DNA of 64,000 bases, from assembly GCA_028571685.1 (NCBI GenBank), contig CM053142.1, positions 69,031,296-69,095,295 of the forward strand, read 5' to 3'. Made by a program: the position numbers and the translations under genes. Below the pieces are notes generated by a model. The model was not told where the DNA came from and searched no databases. It saw only the letters and a list, made by a program, of their open reading frames with translations. Shown here piece by piece: positions 11,986 to 23,899 of the stretch; position 1 is the first letter of the stretch, and the number at the start of each line of letters is the position of its first letter. Source of the DNA: Heterohyrax brucei (lineage: Eukaryota; Chordata; Mammalia; Hyracoidea; Procaviidae).

Positions 11986-13149
11986 TTACTTGGTAGTGCC
12001 TTGTCTTCCACTCCATTAGAAAGTTCTATACCTATGCCATTATTGTTCTGATGTTGTTGTTGCTTACAGATTAAGTTCCCTGTTGTAATTCTTTTGGTTT
12101 TCTATAGTCCTTGAGAGTTCATTTCCTAGGATGGTATCTGGCTGGTGCATCTTGCATCCTAGATTCAGACTGTGGTCTCATGTTGTTTTTATCAGACTGA
12201 AGAATTTCCTTTAATAATTCTTATAAGATTGGTTGGGTTTCTACATATTCCTTTAATTTCTGTTTATCTGGAAATGTCCTAATTTCACCATTGTATTTGA
12301 ATGAGAGTTTTGCAGGATATATTATTCTTGATTGGCAATTTTTTTCTTTCAAGAATTTATGTACATCGTCCCATTGCTTTCTTGCCTGCATGGTTTCTGC
12401 CAAATATAATCAGAACTTAGTTTTACTTTTTCTCCACTGTGACTTTTTGTTTTTCTCAAGGTGCTTTTAGAATTTTTTTCTTTGTCTTTAGTTTTAACAA
12501 GTATGATTATGACATTCTTTTGTGTTTTTCTTTTGGGGTCTGTCCTATATGGGATTTGTAGAGATTCTTGGTGGTCAGCTTTTCATCTCTTATATTAGGG
12601 AAGTTTTCTGTCAGCAATTCTTTGCTGATATTCTCTGTATTTTCCATATTCTCCCCCTGTTCTGGAACACTGATCATTTTCAAATTTTGCTTTGGGTTGC
12701 ATTCTACATCATTCTCAGGGTTTCTTCATTTTTATTTGTTCTTTTTCTCTAATTTTTCCTCAAGAGTTGTATCCAAGTGTTTGTCTTTCGCTGATCCTGT
12801 CTTCTATTGTTTCAAAACTACTTCTCAGCCCTTCTATGACAATTTCCATTTCTGAAAACTTATTATTTAGCTTTTGGATTTCTAATAGCTATTTTTGTAT
12901 AGTTTCTAGTCACGAACTTATTTTCATGAATTCTTCCATGAATTTGTCTATTTTTTCCTCATTTTTGTCTGCTTTTTTGCTTCAGCTCTTGGATAGCTCT
13001 CAATATTAGAGGTTTGAATTTCCTGTCAGGTAATTTCAATGTCTTTTCTTCTACTGAAAAGTCATATGGTGTTTTATTTTGAACACCTACTAGAATCATC
13101 CCACTTTTTTATTTTTCTTTTAAAAATACGTTTTGATATTGTCTGCTGT

Positions 13150-13191
13150 CACCATGAGTTGGATCTGACTTGACGGCACTTGGCTTTGGCT
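13150..13191 (+). mobile_element. AfroSINE or RTE 3'-tail fragment
   Basis: Only the tail is present: CACCATGAGTTGGATCTGAC followed by TTGACGGCACTTGGC. It is too short to tell SINE from RTE. Confidence 0.5.
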
Positions 13192-14340
13192 GTCTTTGGG
13201 CCATTAAGTAGGTAGTTATTGTCTTTGTCTATTGCTTGTAGATTTGTTTATCTTGTCCTGATATTTTGTTTTATTTGGTTGTGTCAGAGCAGGTGGACTC
13301 TGCATCCGTTCTTGTTTGCACATCTGTGGTCACAATATTTTTCTCCTCCTTGTCCAGTGAGCAGGGCCATATGCTCAGCTGTGGTGCAGCAAAGCAGGTC
13401 CAGCTGAAGGGGAGAGACTGGGATGGGTTGTTTGTGTCATGTACTAGTGCCTACAGGGTGGGCCAGGGATCAGTTGTGGTCAGGTTGCAGTAGGTTATTC
13501 CTGTGCTATTTAAAGATGTGACATTCAGCACATGGTGCAGGTAGGCAGGAAGGAGTGGGGTAGTTGTGATGTGGGGAGCTAAGATGGTTATGAAAAGTTG
13601 AGGGGGAGAGAGAAACTGGAGCCCCAAACAAACAAAAAGGAAAAGGAAGAAAAAAAAGAGTGATAGGGGAACTTGCTGCTGGAGTAGAGAGATGACAAAG
13701 TGAGAAAAACAAAAAGGTTAAAAAAAAGAAAAGAAAAGAAAGAAAAATTTGAAAAAGAAAAGAAAGTTCCCCAGGGGGTCCCATAAGTGCTGCTGTGAAG
13801 ACCAGGGAAGTCTTTCCCAGACTATATGCTATAGCCTGGCTAGAAGGGGTATAGATGCCACACAGTGTCAGGTATTTGGGAGATAGGAAAAGCAGGTAGA
13901 CAGACAAGAACTGGGAAAAGAAGAAATACAGAGTGCCAGAAATTGGCACTTGAGTCCTAAGCTGTACAGTACAGCCCAGATAGAAAGAGGAAGTGGGGGG
14001 TGAGGGGAGTGGAGTTTAGGGAAGCATATTTTACTGGTTACCAGGTGATCTGTGTGCTGCTGGGAGCTTCTGAAGGTGCTATCTTATACTCCCTATCTGC
14101 TGATCTCCAAAATAGTGAATCTGTGCTGGGTCAGCTGATAGGGGACTTCCTCTCATATCTCTTCTTGCTCACTATTCTCTGTCAGTTTCTTATTCCATTC
14201 AGTGTTTGGCTGAGATCTTTATCTCTTTATTTGATGCTTCAGATGCCAGGACTGATGTTTGTCTCTGTTTTACTTAGTTTTTCAGGTCTTTGCTGTGGAG
14301 GAAGGGCTTGTTACTTTTGTCTATGGTGCCATGTAGGCTG

Positions 14341-15924
14341 AAAGTGTTAAATCAAGTTTTATATTTACATTTTTTAGTAAACTAAATATTAATTTAAAAC
14401 TATGACAACTGGAAATAGTCTTTCCTATATACTTAGATGTTAGAAACATTCATACTGATGGAGAGTACACCATGTATCAACTGTTGGATCAGAAATGGTG
14501 ACTGGTTCTGAAGAAATCTAGGAGATGAAGAAAAGATGGCTAAAAGAAGAGGAGTGGAGACTCCTGATAAAGCTTAGGTCCAGGACACGAGTGAGAGGTG
14601 GTCTCTCAAAGCTGCAACAGAGTTCACAATAACACAGCTAAGGAACCTGGTTGCCCACTTTGGGAAGATTTAGGCAGCCACATCAATCTTGTGATTGGAG
14701 AGTTCTCTCAAAGTAGTTCAATTTCACGGTCATTAGTGTATCCTGACCCTGAAACCAATATTTTTTTCAAACTGTTTGAAATACTTAGGTGTTTCTGCTA
14801 TGGACTTTGGTTCTACAGTTATACAGTCTTTTGCATGCAAGTCTGAAATCCATAAAGTTCTGAAGTACTTTTTAATGAGTTTGATTAATTTGGTGGTTTA
14901 ACCTTCCCTGAACTTCAGCTTAGAGTAAATATTCATGTTTTTCTGAAGAAGTATTATTATACTTGATTCTGCCCCAAACCTGGCTGAGGAAGGTATGTAA
15001 TTTATGGTACATGTACTATATTACCTTACTAAAATCCCAGGAATTCTGAATACTGAAACACACCTGTCTCCAAAAGTTTCAGATAAAAAACTCTGGATCT
15101 AAGGAAATCAGGCTGTGGATTGTACAATGTGTTGTATTGTATTCTGGGAACGTCATTTTGCTGGGAGTAATCATTACAAAATTAGAGATGCAATCTATTT
15201 CCATTTAGGGCCTCCACAGTTTTCAACATGGGGTTTCCAAGATTACTGTGCATGAATGATTGTATCAAGCTGAAACGGACAAAGTGGGAGGCTGGCACAT
15301 TAGACGATGTTGCAGGGCGGACCTGAAAGTAGTGTTTATTTGGCTCACATTTTATTGGCTAAGGCTCAGTCGTATAACCGCCTCAACAGAAGAGGAGCCT
15401 GGGAAATGTACACTAGCTGTGTGCTTATAATGAAGAGGAACAAGATTTAGGGATCAGTGGGTGGTCTCTTCTCAACGGTGGCATTGAAGTCCTATCCAGG
15501 CACTGAATGCAGCTCAGATTCCAGGACTGCTGGGTGATGTGTAGTGTTATCTGTGTTGCTCCTCATAGTTTGGTCTCCTATGCACTAAAAAGAAAAGCTA
15601 TCTGAATATTGTCTTTTCCTTTCCACATAGAACCCTCCCTTCCCACATGCATACATAATAATGGAGCAACTTACTGAAATAGAAACTCACATTCAGAAAA
15701 TAGAAAAATGGAAGATGTGCAGTAGTCATCCAGCTATTTCTATTGGGAAATACTTCTTGGCAGACATTTGGAAGACCCTTCTACCACCTGTGGGGAATAA
15801 TCCTTGATTATCTTCATATTACTCTTTTGAAGGAATTCCATTATTATCTGAGAACTCATTCTTGCTCATTATCCTCCATCGCCATATCTGAAGTGGGCAA
15901 TGGATGCTGACTTCTCCTAGGGGT
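14341..15924. other. Intergenic, no gene or repeat recognised
   Basis: AT-moderate sequence with stops in all frames beyond about 80 codons. I see no splice-bounded exon, SINE head or LINE motif that I can name. It may include old unrecognisable repeats. Confidence 0.5.
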
Positions 15925-17045
15925 TGTCTTAGGCTGGACTCTCTAGAGAAGCAAAACCAACTTATATGAGGACTGCCAATTAAGTTTGCAAACTCATCCT
16001 AGAAAAAGTGCTACATACCTCATTGCTGAATATCACTATAGTCACCTTCAAAGTACTTCCTTTGGGAAGCTATGCACCGTTACCAGTGCCTAGCTTACCC
16101 TTCAAAGCAATTTTGGGACTCTTTTTCTGGAATGGCCATCAGAGCTGTCATTGTATTACCCTTGATGTTTTGAATGTCACCAAAATGTCTTCCTTTTAAG
16201 ATTTCCTTTATCTTCTGGTAAAGAAAAAAGTCATTGGGGGCCAGATCAGGGGAGTGGGAGGGTATTCCAACAGAGTTATTTGTTCACTGGCTAAAAACTC
16301 CTTCATAGACAGCTATACAATTAAGTTTGTGAACTTGTCACCTTGCCACCATGCTCAATGGCCATTCCAGAAATAGTTCCAACTGCTTCGAAGAGTGGAC
16401 TGGGCATTGACGTTTGGGCGTAGCTTCCCTAGGGGAGTACTTCAAAGGTGACCATAGTGATGTGATATTCAGCAATGAGACATCTAGCACCTAGAACAAA
16501 CTAAGTTCATGGATTTAATTGTCAGACCTCATATAAATATATGTATGTAGAGAGAAAAAGAGGGAGAGAGAGATTTAAATCAAGGAAATGGCTTACATGA
16601 TTGTAGCCCAATTCTGTAGCCTGACAAAGCCCAATTCTGTGGGCCAAGTGTCAAGCTGGAAGCTTCTGACTCACATAGCTGCAGGGCTGATGAACCCAAG
16701 ATCAGCAGATAAGGTGGCAGGCCACTGGCTCATGGACTACGGAGGCCAAAAAACTCCCCAAACTAGCAGGTAAGTAGCTAGCTCAAGTCTTAAGAACCAG
16801 AGGTCAAATTATGAAGAGCTAGGTCCAGGGTGACCAGTAAGTGCCTTGCTGGAACATCCATTTATACACTGGAGGCAGACCACATCCCCAAGGAAACTCC
16901 CTCTCAAGCAACTGGCTGCTCATGGCAGATCTCATCATAGAGTTGATTACATCATCATATAGTTGAAGGTTACATCATAACTGCTAAACCACTAGGAATC
17001 ACGGCCCTGCCAGGTTGATACACAACCTTAATCATCATAGCCTAT
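15925..17045 (-). repeat. Left LTR of the ERVL remnant, interrupted by a mariner element
   Basis: It opens with GGCTGGACTCTCTAGAGAAG and closes near CCAGGTTGATACACAACC. The second half (GAACCAGAGGTCAAAT, AAGGAAACTCCCTCTCAAGC, AGATCTCATCATAGAG) is shared with 20740-21110 and 23900-24415 in the same orientation. The mariner element at 15967-16531 splits it. It is assigned as an LTR because two copies bracket pol. Boundaries are approximate. Confidence 0.55.
15967..16531 (-). mobile_element. Mariner-like DNA transposon, internally deleted
   Basis: It has terminal inverted repeats, TGAGGACTGCCAATTAAG on the left and the complement of TGAGGTCTGACAATTAAA on the right. TA dinucleotides flank both ends (15965-15966 and 16532-16533), the hallmark of Tc1/mariner insertion. 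The minus strand keeps only the C-terminal part of the transposase. The other terminus adjoins this directly at about 16315, so most of the transposase is missing. It has the same architecture as 60296-60856. Confidence 0.8.
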
Positions 17046-19599
17046 CCCTTCTCAACCTGACACTTGTAAGTATCTCCTTCAACCATACATAATGTCTAAA
17101 TAAAGACAGTTATAAAGTCATACTTTCATGTAACATGATACAACTAACACTTGTACAAATGAAAGCACAATAGCCTATTTACATCTCATGTTTTATAAGC
17201 AAAAAGCCCTAAAATATTTGATGCATGTGTACAAATAAGAAATACTTGTAACAATTACAGTTCTCATTTCTGTAACTCAGTATTGGTCACAGCTGATATT
17301 TAGAACTACCTTCTGCACTCATTCTGTGTTCTCTTTACACTCAGCAAGCATCTTAGCTGGTGGCGGTTCTTCGACTGGTGGGGTGAACCAAACATTGATT
17401 CCTGAAGGGTCTGGGCCATTAATAGCCATGCTGAAATTTGATTGCTGTACTTTTCAGCCGACTGAAATAGCAGGGCATGGTAGTACGAAGAGACATCCTA
17501 AGGTTATGTTCTGTATTCCAGGCATACCATACTTCTATTACGTAACATCAATCTAATTTTTGGTCAGTAATACTAGCCAATATAGTAACTCCTTTTTTGC
17601 CTATTGATTCAGAGGCATAAGGAGCCCAAAGTACCTGGTGGCATTCTTAATTTCCAGTCCAATAGAATCAGTGACGTGTCTGCAAGTGAGAGAATTCCTG
17701 TCTCTGGAACTAATCTAGATCCATAGAATATAGGGTCATGGAAACAGGAAGCAAACTTTTGCAAGTGAATCTGTAGGGGTGATAGTGAGTGATGCTACTC
17801 CCATTTTGATTTCTGGACCTATGAATGGTAATCATGGAAGAAATATCACCATACATTGTATACTGGTTTAGAACAGATAGAGGCTCCTAGAACACAGCTC
17901 TAGTCCTGCAAAGTACTGCCACATAGCTGGTATTATAGTTCTGTCTTTGGAAAGCCATTACATTGTTCTGTCAAGACAGCTGCTTCAAGATGTTGTGAAA
18001 CATGGTAAAACCATGAGCATGGACCTTTTCTGACACTTCAGTTACTTTAAAGTGAATTTCTTGATCCGAGACAGTGATGTGTGGGATATCGTGACAGTGG
18101 ATAGAGCATTTGGTGATTCCATGGATGACAATTTTGGCAGAAACATTGTGTGAAAGGAAGGCAAGTTTGTATCTAGTGTAAGGGTGTATTCATGTAAGAA
18201 GAAAACACTGCTCTTCCATAATAGAAGCAGTCCAGTCTAATGGACCTGCCACCAGATTGCTGGCTGATGTTTTGATGAGTGGTGCCATACTGGGGACTCA
18301 GTGTTGGTTTCTGCTGCTGGCAGATTGGGCACTTGAAGTGACTGTAGCCACGTCAGCTGTGGTAAGTGAAAGTCCATATTTATCAGCCCATGCATAGCCA
18401 CCATCCCTGCCACCTTGGCCACTTTGTTCATGAGCCCACTGGGCAATGACAAAAGTGGGAGAAAGAGGATGACTGATTTCCACAGAATGCATCACCCTAT
18501 CCCCTTGATTATTAAAATCTTCCTCTGCTGATGTCATCTTTTGTTGAACACTAACATGAGACACAAATATCCTCATTTCTTTGGTCCATTCAGAGAGGTC
18601 TAGCCACAAAACTCTTCCCCACGCATCCTTGTCATCAATTTTCAAATCGTGTTCTTTCTAAGTCCCTGACTCATTCAATCAAACCATTGACCACAGCATG
18701 TTTGGCCATTTATCCTTTCAAGCAAAGTGGACAACCAGGTGCGCTACTTGAAGTTCTTCCTATTGGAAGAATTTCCCTTCACTACAGTCCTTCAGGGGGG
18801 TCCCAAAAGGCCAACTCTCATGATTTTACCATGTTCCCCATCATCTTGAAGCAGCTGTCTTGACAGAACAATGTAATGGCTTTCCAAAGACAAAACTGTG
18901 TCGTAGTGCTGCTGCTACTCACTTTCAAGTGGTACCTGCACGTCATGCAGAACCATCTGTAAAGCAGGCACAAATTTTCTCTTCCTCAGTCAACTGATCA
19001 TAACTAACTCCCCATGAGGCCTTAGGTGCAGGAACTGTGACAGGAGAGGAGACTATGGGCATTTGGGCCAGTTCTTCATGCAACTTACTTGTGCCTGCAG
19101 GTCTTGCTCAAACCCAGTCTTGTGTATACCACTTTGATTTAATGATAGAGTTAGCTGTGCACATCTGGCTTAATTGACTCTGTGGATTAGACAATACCCA
19201 GTTTGTGGTGGACAGCTCAGGCCACATGGTGTCTTGGTGGCCCATGGTTAAGCATTCAGTCTCTGCTAAGGCCCTGTAACGAGTCAAAAGCTCTTTCTCA
19301 AAAGGAAAGTAGTTATCTCTAGAGAACAGCAGAGCTTTGCTCTAAAATCCTAAAGATCTGTGCTGTGATTTACCAATAGGGGCCTGCCAAAGACTCCAAA
19401 CTGCATCTCTGTCTGACACTTACACTTAAAGCACCACTAAGTCAGTTGAATCAAATGGCCAAAGTGTCAGAGCAGCTTGCATGGCAGTCTGAACCTGTTG
19501 TAGAATCTTCTTCTGTTCTTGATCTGACTCAAAATTAGCAGGTTTTCAAGTCACTTGATAAATAAGCCAGAGTAGTATACCCAAATGAGGGATATAAAA

Positions 19600-19760
19600 C
19601 CAAACTCATTGCTGTTGAGTTGATTCAAACTCATAGTGACACTACAGGACAAAGTAGAACTGCCACACAGAGTTTCTAAAGAGTAGTTGGTGAATTTGAA
19701 CTGCCAACCTTTTGGTTAGCAGCTGTAACACTTGACTACTACACCACCAGAATTTCCAAT
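19600..19760 (-). mobile_element. AfroSINE in ERVL pol
   Basis: Reverse-complement copy: ATTGCTGTTGAGTTGATTC tail side, then CTGCCAACCTTTTGGTTAGC and CACCACCAGAATTTCC at the head. It interrupts the pol reading frame and is younger than the provirus. Confidence 0.9.
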
Positions 19761-20340
19761 GAGGGATGTGCTGCCTTCAAAATCCAAAGAGTCTGACCAG
19801 GCTCTGTGCCTTACTTAGAAGGTGCCAGTTGCAACAGTTTATCTTTCACTTTGGAAGGAATATGTTGACATGTCCCATACCACTAGAACCCCCAAAATTT
19901 CACTGAGGTGGAAGGTGCCTGAATTTCTTGTTGAATTAATTTCCCACCCTTTAGCACACAAATGTCTTACCAATAAATTTTGAGTTGCTGGTAAATTTAC
20001 TAGGTACAATCAGCATAATGTTATCAATGTAATAGGCTAGTGTGATATCTTGTGAAAAGGAAAGGCAATCAAGATCACTGTAGACTAAATTATGATGTAA
20101 AGCTGAAGAGTTGATGATATGCCTGTGAGGTAGGACATTGAAGATGTATTGCTGGTCTTGCCAGTTAAAGGCAAACTGCTTCACTGGTCCTTCAAAAGAG
20201 ATATGGCATTAGCCAAATCAATAACTGCATACCAGGTACCAGCAGGTGTATTAATTTCCTCAATCAATGAAACCACATCTGGAACAGCAGCTGCAATTGG
20301 TTACCACCTAGTTAATCTTTTAGTGTCCACTGTCATTCTC

Positions 20341-20500
20341 TGGAAATGCTACTGGTGTAGTAGTTAAGTGCTGCATCTGCTAACCCAAAGGTTGGCAGTT
20401 CGAATCTGCCAGGTGCTCCTACAAAACTCTATGGAGCAGCTTTATTCTGTCCTATAGTGTTGATATAAGTTGGAATTGACTTAATGGCAGTGAGTAGTAG
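20341..20500 (+). mobile_element. AfroSINE in ERVL pol
   Basis: Forward copy: GGAAATGCTACTGGTGTAG head, GGTTGGCAGTTCGAATCTGC core, TTGGAATTGACTTAATGGCA tail. It separates the N-terminal reverse transcriptase part from the core. Confidence 0.9.
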
Positions 20501-20739
20501 TGGCGACATTCTCTAAGATATGTTTTTTGACCAGACCAAACAGGGAAATTGAATGGAGATTATTGAGAATCACTACCCCTGCATCCTTCAAGTCCTCAGT
20601 GGTGGTGGTAATCTTTGCAGTTGCTCCAGGAATATGGTATTGTTTACTATTTTCCTGGGTATGGACCATTCCAGTGGCTTCCACTTTGTCTTTCCTACCA
20701 TAACAGTTCTTACTCCACACGTCAGAGGTCCATTGTAGG

Positions 20740-21110
20740 TTTTCTGACGGTTGCTGAGTATATATCCAAGCTTGTAGGCCAAGTCCCAAAACCCAGAGAT
20801 TAGATGATGGTGAGCTGGATGCAGGATTCAGAATGGAATTCTTATTGAAACATTCATTTACAAACTGAAGGCATGCCACATCCCTAAGCCAGCCAAGTGC
20901 TGTGGAGTCGGATCTGACTCATGGTGACCCTGCAGACCAGAGTAGAACTGCCCTCTAGAGTATTCAAGGAAACTCCCTTATAACTGATTGACAGATCATA
21001 CCAGATCTCATCATGGGGTTAATTACATCACTATGTAACTGCCAAATTATATCATAACTGCCAAAATGCTGAGAATTATGACCCAGCCAAGTTGACACAC
21101 AATTGACTAA
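20740..21110 (-). repeat. Right LTR of the ERVL remnant (partial)
   Basis: It shares GGCCAAGTCCCAAAACCCAG, AAGGAAACTCCCTTATAACT, AGATCTCATCATGGGGTTAA and a GTTGACACACAATT end with the left LTR. The left half of the LTR is missing and the unit abuts the start of the reverse transcriptase. A deletion removing gag, protease and part of this LTR explains this. A short antisense SINE piece lies at 20893-20968. Confidence 0.55.
20893..20968 (-). mobile_element. AfroSINE fragment inside the right LTR
   Basis: GTGGAGTCGGATCTGACTC, then CCAGAGTAGAACTGCCCTC, is the antisense 3' half of an AfroSINE. It splits the LTR between CATCCCTAAG and AAGGAAACTCCC. Confidence 0.8.
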
Positions 21111-21684
21111 AACTGAGGCTATACAACTTTTTCAACCTATTTCTTGCTAGTAAAAGTGTTAGGGTCCAAGAACTGTTTTAAGGCTTGACATTCATAGGTT
21201 TTTAATGTACTGCTTCCCACAACTTCATAGATTTCTGCTCTATTTTGATTCTAGACAGTTTCAAGTGCCAGTAGCTAGACCCCAAATTCTTTCATAGACA
21301 TAATTCTCTTAAACGTGATTTAATTGCTTTTCACCTTTCCTACTCTCTACTTAATGGAGGCAACCATAGGGCCATCTGAAACAGACTTGGAAGGAAAGAC
21401 TAACCTTTGTGCAAGAATGAATTCTAATGGGTGTTTTCTACTTAAAGCCTCTTTAGTTTCATCTTCTTGTTTTTAATTATAGAGGTTGGATTTTCCAACC
21501 AGTCAGGAGACCCCACTTCTGGACTCTTTTTTTCCCTTTCTCTCCTGATTGCCAACCAGTCAACCGTTTTTTGAGTGAACTTAATCTGTTTCTTGTTATA
21601 CCTGCTAAAAGAGAAAATAGAAGCCAATATACACTATCACTGACACTATTTCCAAATACCTTCACTACAGCATAGTTTTATTGG
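21111..21684. other. Intergenic, nothing recognised
   Basis: No ORF over about 60 codons looks coding, and I recognise no repeat. A minus-strand Lys-rich reading (21442-21665) has no family resemblance. Confidence 0.45.
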
Positions 21685-22165
21685 TGTTTTAGTCATCTAG
21701 TACAGCTATTAGCAGAAATACCACAAGTGGATGGCTTTAACAAAGATAAATTTATTCTGTTATAGTTCAGTAGGCTACAAGTCCAAATTCAGAGCATGAG
21801 CTCCAAGGGAAGTCTTTCTCTTTTGGCTCTGGAGGAAGGTCCTTGTAATCATTCTTACCCTGGACTTCTGAGGCACAGGGACCCCGAGTCCTTTCCAAAG
21901 GATGTGCTCTGCTCCTGGCACTGCTTCTTGGTGGTATGGCAACTCTCTGTTTGCTTCCCTTTTGTTTATATCCCAAAAGATTACCTCAAGGCACAATACA
22001 ATCTTGCATATTGAGTCCTGCCCCACCAACACAATTTCTGTACATTTTCCCTCATTAACATCATAAAGGCAGAGTTTACAGCACATAGGAACATCATACA
22101 ACACCAGGAATCATGGCCTAGCCAAACTGCTGCACACATTTTTGGGAGGACACAATTCAATCTCT
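21685..22165 (-). mobile_element. Solo MaLR-like LTR (antisense)
   Basis: It starts TGTTTTAGTCATCTAGTACA, the complement of the family's 3' end. It then runs through GGCTTTAACAAAGATAAATT to GGACACAATTCAATC at the far end. The outer edge is eroded and no 5-bp duplication is visible. Confidence 0.8.
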
Positions 22166-22317
22166 TCTAAGTTGTCACAAGTAACTTTCAGTAGCAATTT
22201 TACCACTGTATAACATGAGTGTCCATCTTTCCAGCACTTCACAATTGCCTGCTTGCAAAACCAGTGACATATAGTTAAGGCAGCATCTCAGATGAAGGTA
22301 CTGGTTTTTACATTAGA

Positions 22318-22525
22318 CAAGGAGCCCTGGTGGTGCAATGCTTAAGCATTGGGCTGCTAACCAAAAGGTTGGCGGTTTGAAGATATCCAGCAGCTCCATG
22401 AGAGAAAGACGTTGTTGTCTGCTTCTGTAAAGATTATAACCTAGGAAAGCCTATGGGGGCTGTTCTACTCTGTCCTGTGGGGTTCTACCTATGAGGTGGA
22501 AATTGACTCTGCAGCACCTAAGAAC
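22318..22525 (+). mobile_element. AfroSINE, long-body type
   Basis: GGAGCCCTGGTGGTGCAATG head and GGTTGGCGGTTTGAA core. It carries the extra GAGAGAAAGACG...GTAAAGATTATAACC segment absent from the shorter copies. The tail ends GCAGCACCTAAGAACAGG, like the RTE 3' end, rather than GGGTTTGGTTTTT. Confidence 0.9.
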
Positions 22526-22529
22526 AGGA

Positions 22530-23004
22530 TAACATTAGTTGCTTTAACTGATAAATCTCAAAATGTCAGTCATTTCTAGTTACATGGAAGTTTACTTCTC
22601 ACTCACCTAAAGTTTAGAATGAGAGTTCTTGTCAACAGATAGCTTTTTTTATAAGCAAAGACGTCATCTGTCATCTTCAGCATACAGCTTCCATGGTAGC
22701 TATAGGTATTAGAGTTTACTCATTTATATGAAAATCTGTATGCTTTCACTATTTTATTATGCTCAGGAATAGTTTAAATAGCATTGGCACCAATAACTCT
22801 TTAAAGATTTGGTAAGATTCTATTGCAAAAATATCTGGGTCTACTATCTTGTTTTTTTTTGTTGTTGGAAAAGCTCTTTGACAATTTCTCTATGAAAATC
22901 TAATGAACCGTTCCAGAATGTAGTAGCTTAAAATAATTTTATTTGCAGACATTCTGCGATCAGTTGATCAGTTCTTTTGCTGATCTCACCTGGCATACAT
23001 ACTT
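22530..23004. other. Intergenic, nothing recognised
   Basis: AT-rich sequence without an assignable ORF or repeat. Confidence 0.45.
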
Positions 23005-23166
23005 GAAACCAAGCCCACTGCCTTCAAGTTTATTGCAACTCAGAGCGACCCTACGGACAGGGTACAACTGCCTCATAGAGCTTCTAAGGAGTTCCTGGCA
23101 GGTTTGAACTGCTGACCTTATGGTTAGCAGCTGTAGCACTTGACCATTATGCCACCAGGGTTCCCT
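23005..23166 (-). mobile_element. AfroSINE
   Basis: Antisense copy: CCCACTGCCTTCAAGTTTAT, GACCCTACGGACAGGGTACA, GACCTTATGGTTAGCAGC, and the head complement GCCACCAGGGTTCCC. Confidence 0.9.
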
Positions 23167-23899
23167 CTGGAATACTTACATGACTGCAATAATCTGACCA
23201 GCTGGGGGAAGGTGGTTTAAGATGTCCTTTACTCCTAACTGTCAGTTGGTGCTGGTTGTAAATTGGGCCTTCTATCTTTCAGCAGGCTTACCCACATTTC
23301 TTCACAAATTAGAGGTGTTCCCAGCGGGGAAACCCCAGTGTACATCTACATGCTTTTGCTTGTATCGTGTTTGCTGATGGTACACTGGCTGAAGCAAGTC
23401 ATGTGACCAAGCCCAGAATCTATATGGGAGGGAGTGGTCTACACAAGGGTACATACAAGGAAGAGTGATTTACTACAGACCATTATTGTAATAATTTACC
23501 ATACATTCTATTTATTTGGGGATGAATTTTCATGAGTTATATTTTATTAGAAAATCATTAATTTCCTCTTGCAAAAGCATTACTTTCCCCATGTTCTGGT
23601 CATGCTGGTAGTTGATAAGTCTCCAATGAACCCTGTTTGGGATTTGTCTCAGCTGAAGAAAGCTGCATTGTCCAAGATCATGTCCCCTTCCCAGAACCAG
23701 CCTACGTCCAAAGAACGGTTGCTGTGAGATTAGAGAGGCCTTGATTTTAGATAACCCTGACGCACTATCCAGGCTCTGGAACTCACTGTATTATCAGCTG
23801 AGACCTTTGCTATAATTGCACAGCAGTTCAGTTTTTCCTTTTGCCCAGTCCTGCTGTTTTGATTCCCCAATACATATTAATCCTGAAGACAGTCTCCAA
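23167..23899. other. Intergenic, nothing recognised
   Basis: No long ORF, SINE core or LINE motif was found. Old repeat sequence cannot be excluded. Confidence 0.4.

Larger units (their letters stand above)
11171..14340 (-). mobile_element. Antisense L1/HAL1-like fragment(s)
   Basis: The sequence is T-rich on this strand. CACCATTTGTTAAAAAGAC near 11180 is the antisense of the L1 ORF2 C-terminal region. The minus-strand ORF at 12221-12403 (ARKQWDDVHKFLKEKNCQSR, then YPAKLSFKYNGEIRTFPDKQ) is the ORF1 C-terminal domain. Positions 12440-14340 look like antisense L1 5' sequence, with a purine tract at 13640-13770. ORF2 is mostly missing between these parts, so either a HAL1-type element (ORF1 only) or a heavily deleted L1 is possible. 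A SINE pair interrupts it at 11705-11985. Confidence 0.6.
17046..20740 (-). pseudogene. ERVL pol remnant (reverse transcriptase, RNase H/integrase)
   Basis: An ancient class III endogenous retrovirus polymerase reads on the minus strand and is broken by stops, frameshifts and two SINEs (19600-19760 and 20341-20500). The start of the reverse transcriptase lies at 20500-20700 (QYHIPGATAKITTTTEDLKD). The core is at 19951-20184 (FAFNWQDQQYIFNVLPHR), where the catalytic box reads YIDN at 20020-20031 instead of YIDD. The RNase H to integrase stretch lies at 18237-18645 (LWLDLSEWTKEMRIFVSHVS and PTFVIAQWAHEQSGQGGRDG), with a possible zinc-binding His. The part from 17046 to 18230 should hold the 3' end of pol but is too decayed to assign. 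No gag or env was recognised. Confidence 0.75.

Noticed and set aside
13506..13949. 147-codon minus-strand ORF, hydrophobic
   Set aside because: It reads through purine-rich L1/HAL1-type 5' sequence as Phe/Leu/Ser-rich low complexity, with no start context or family.
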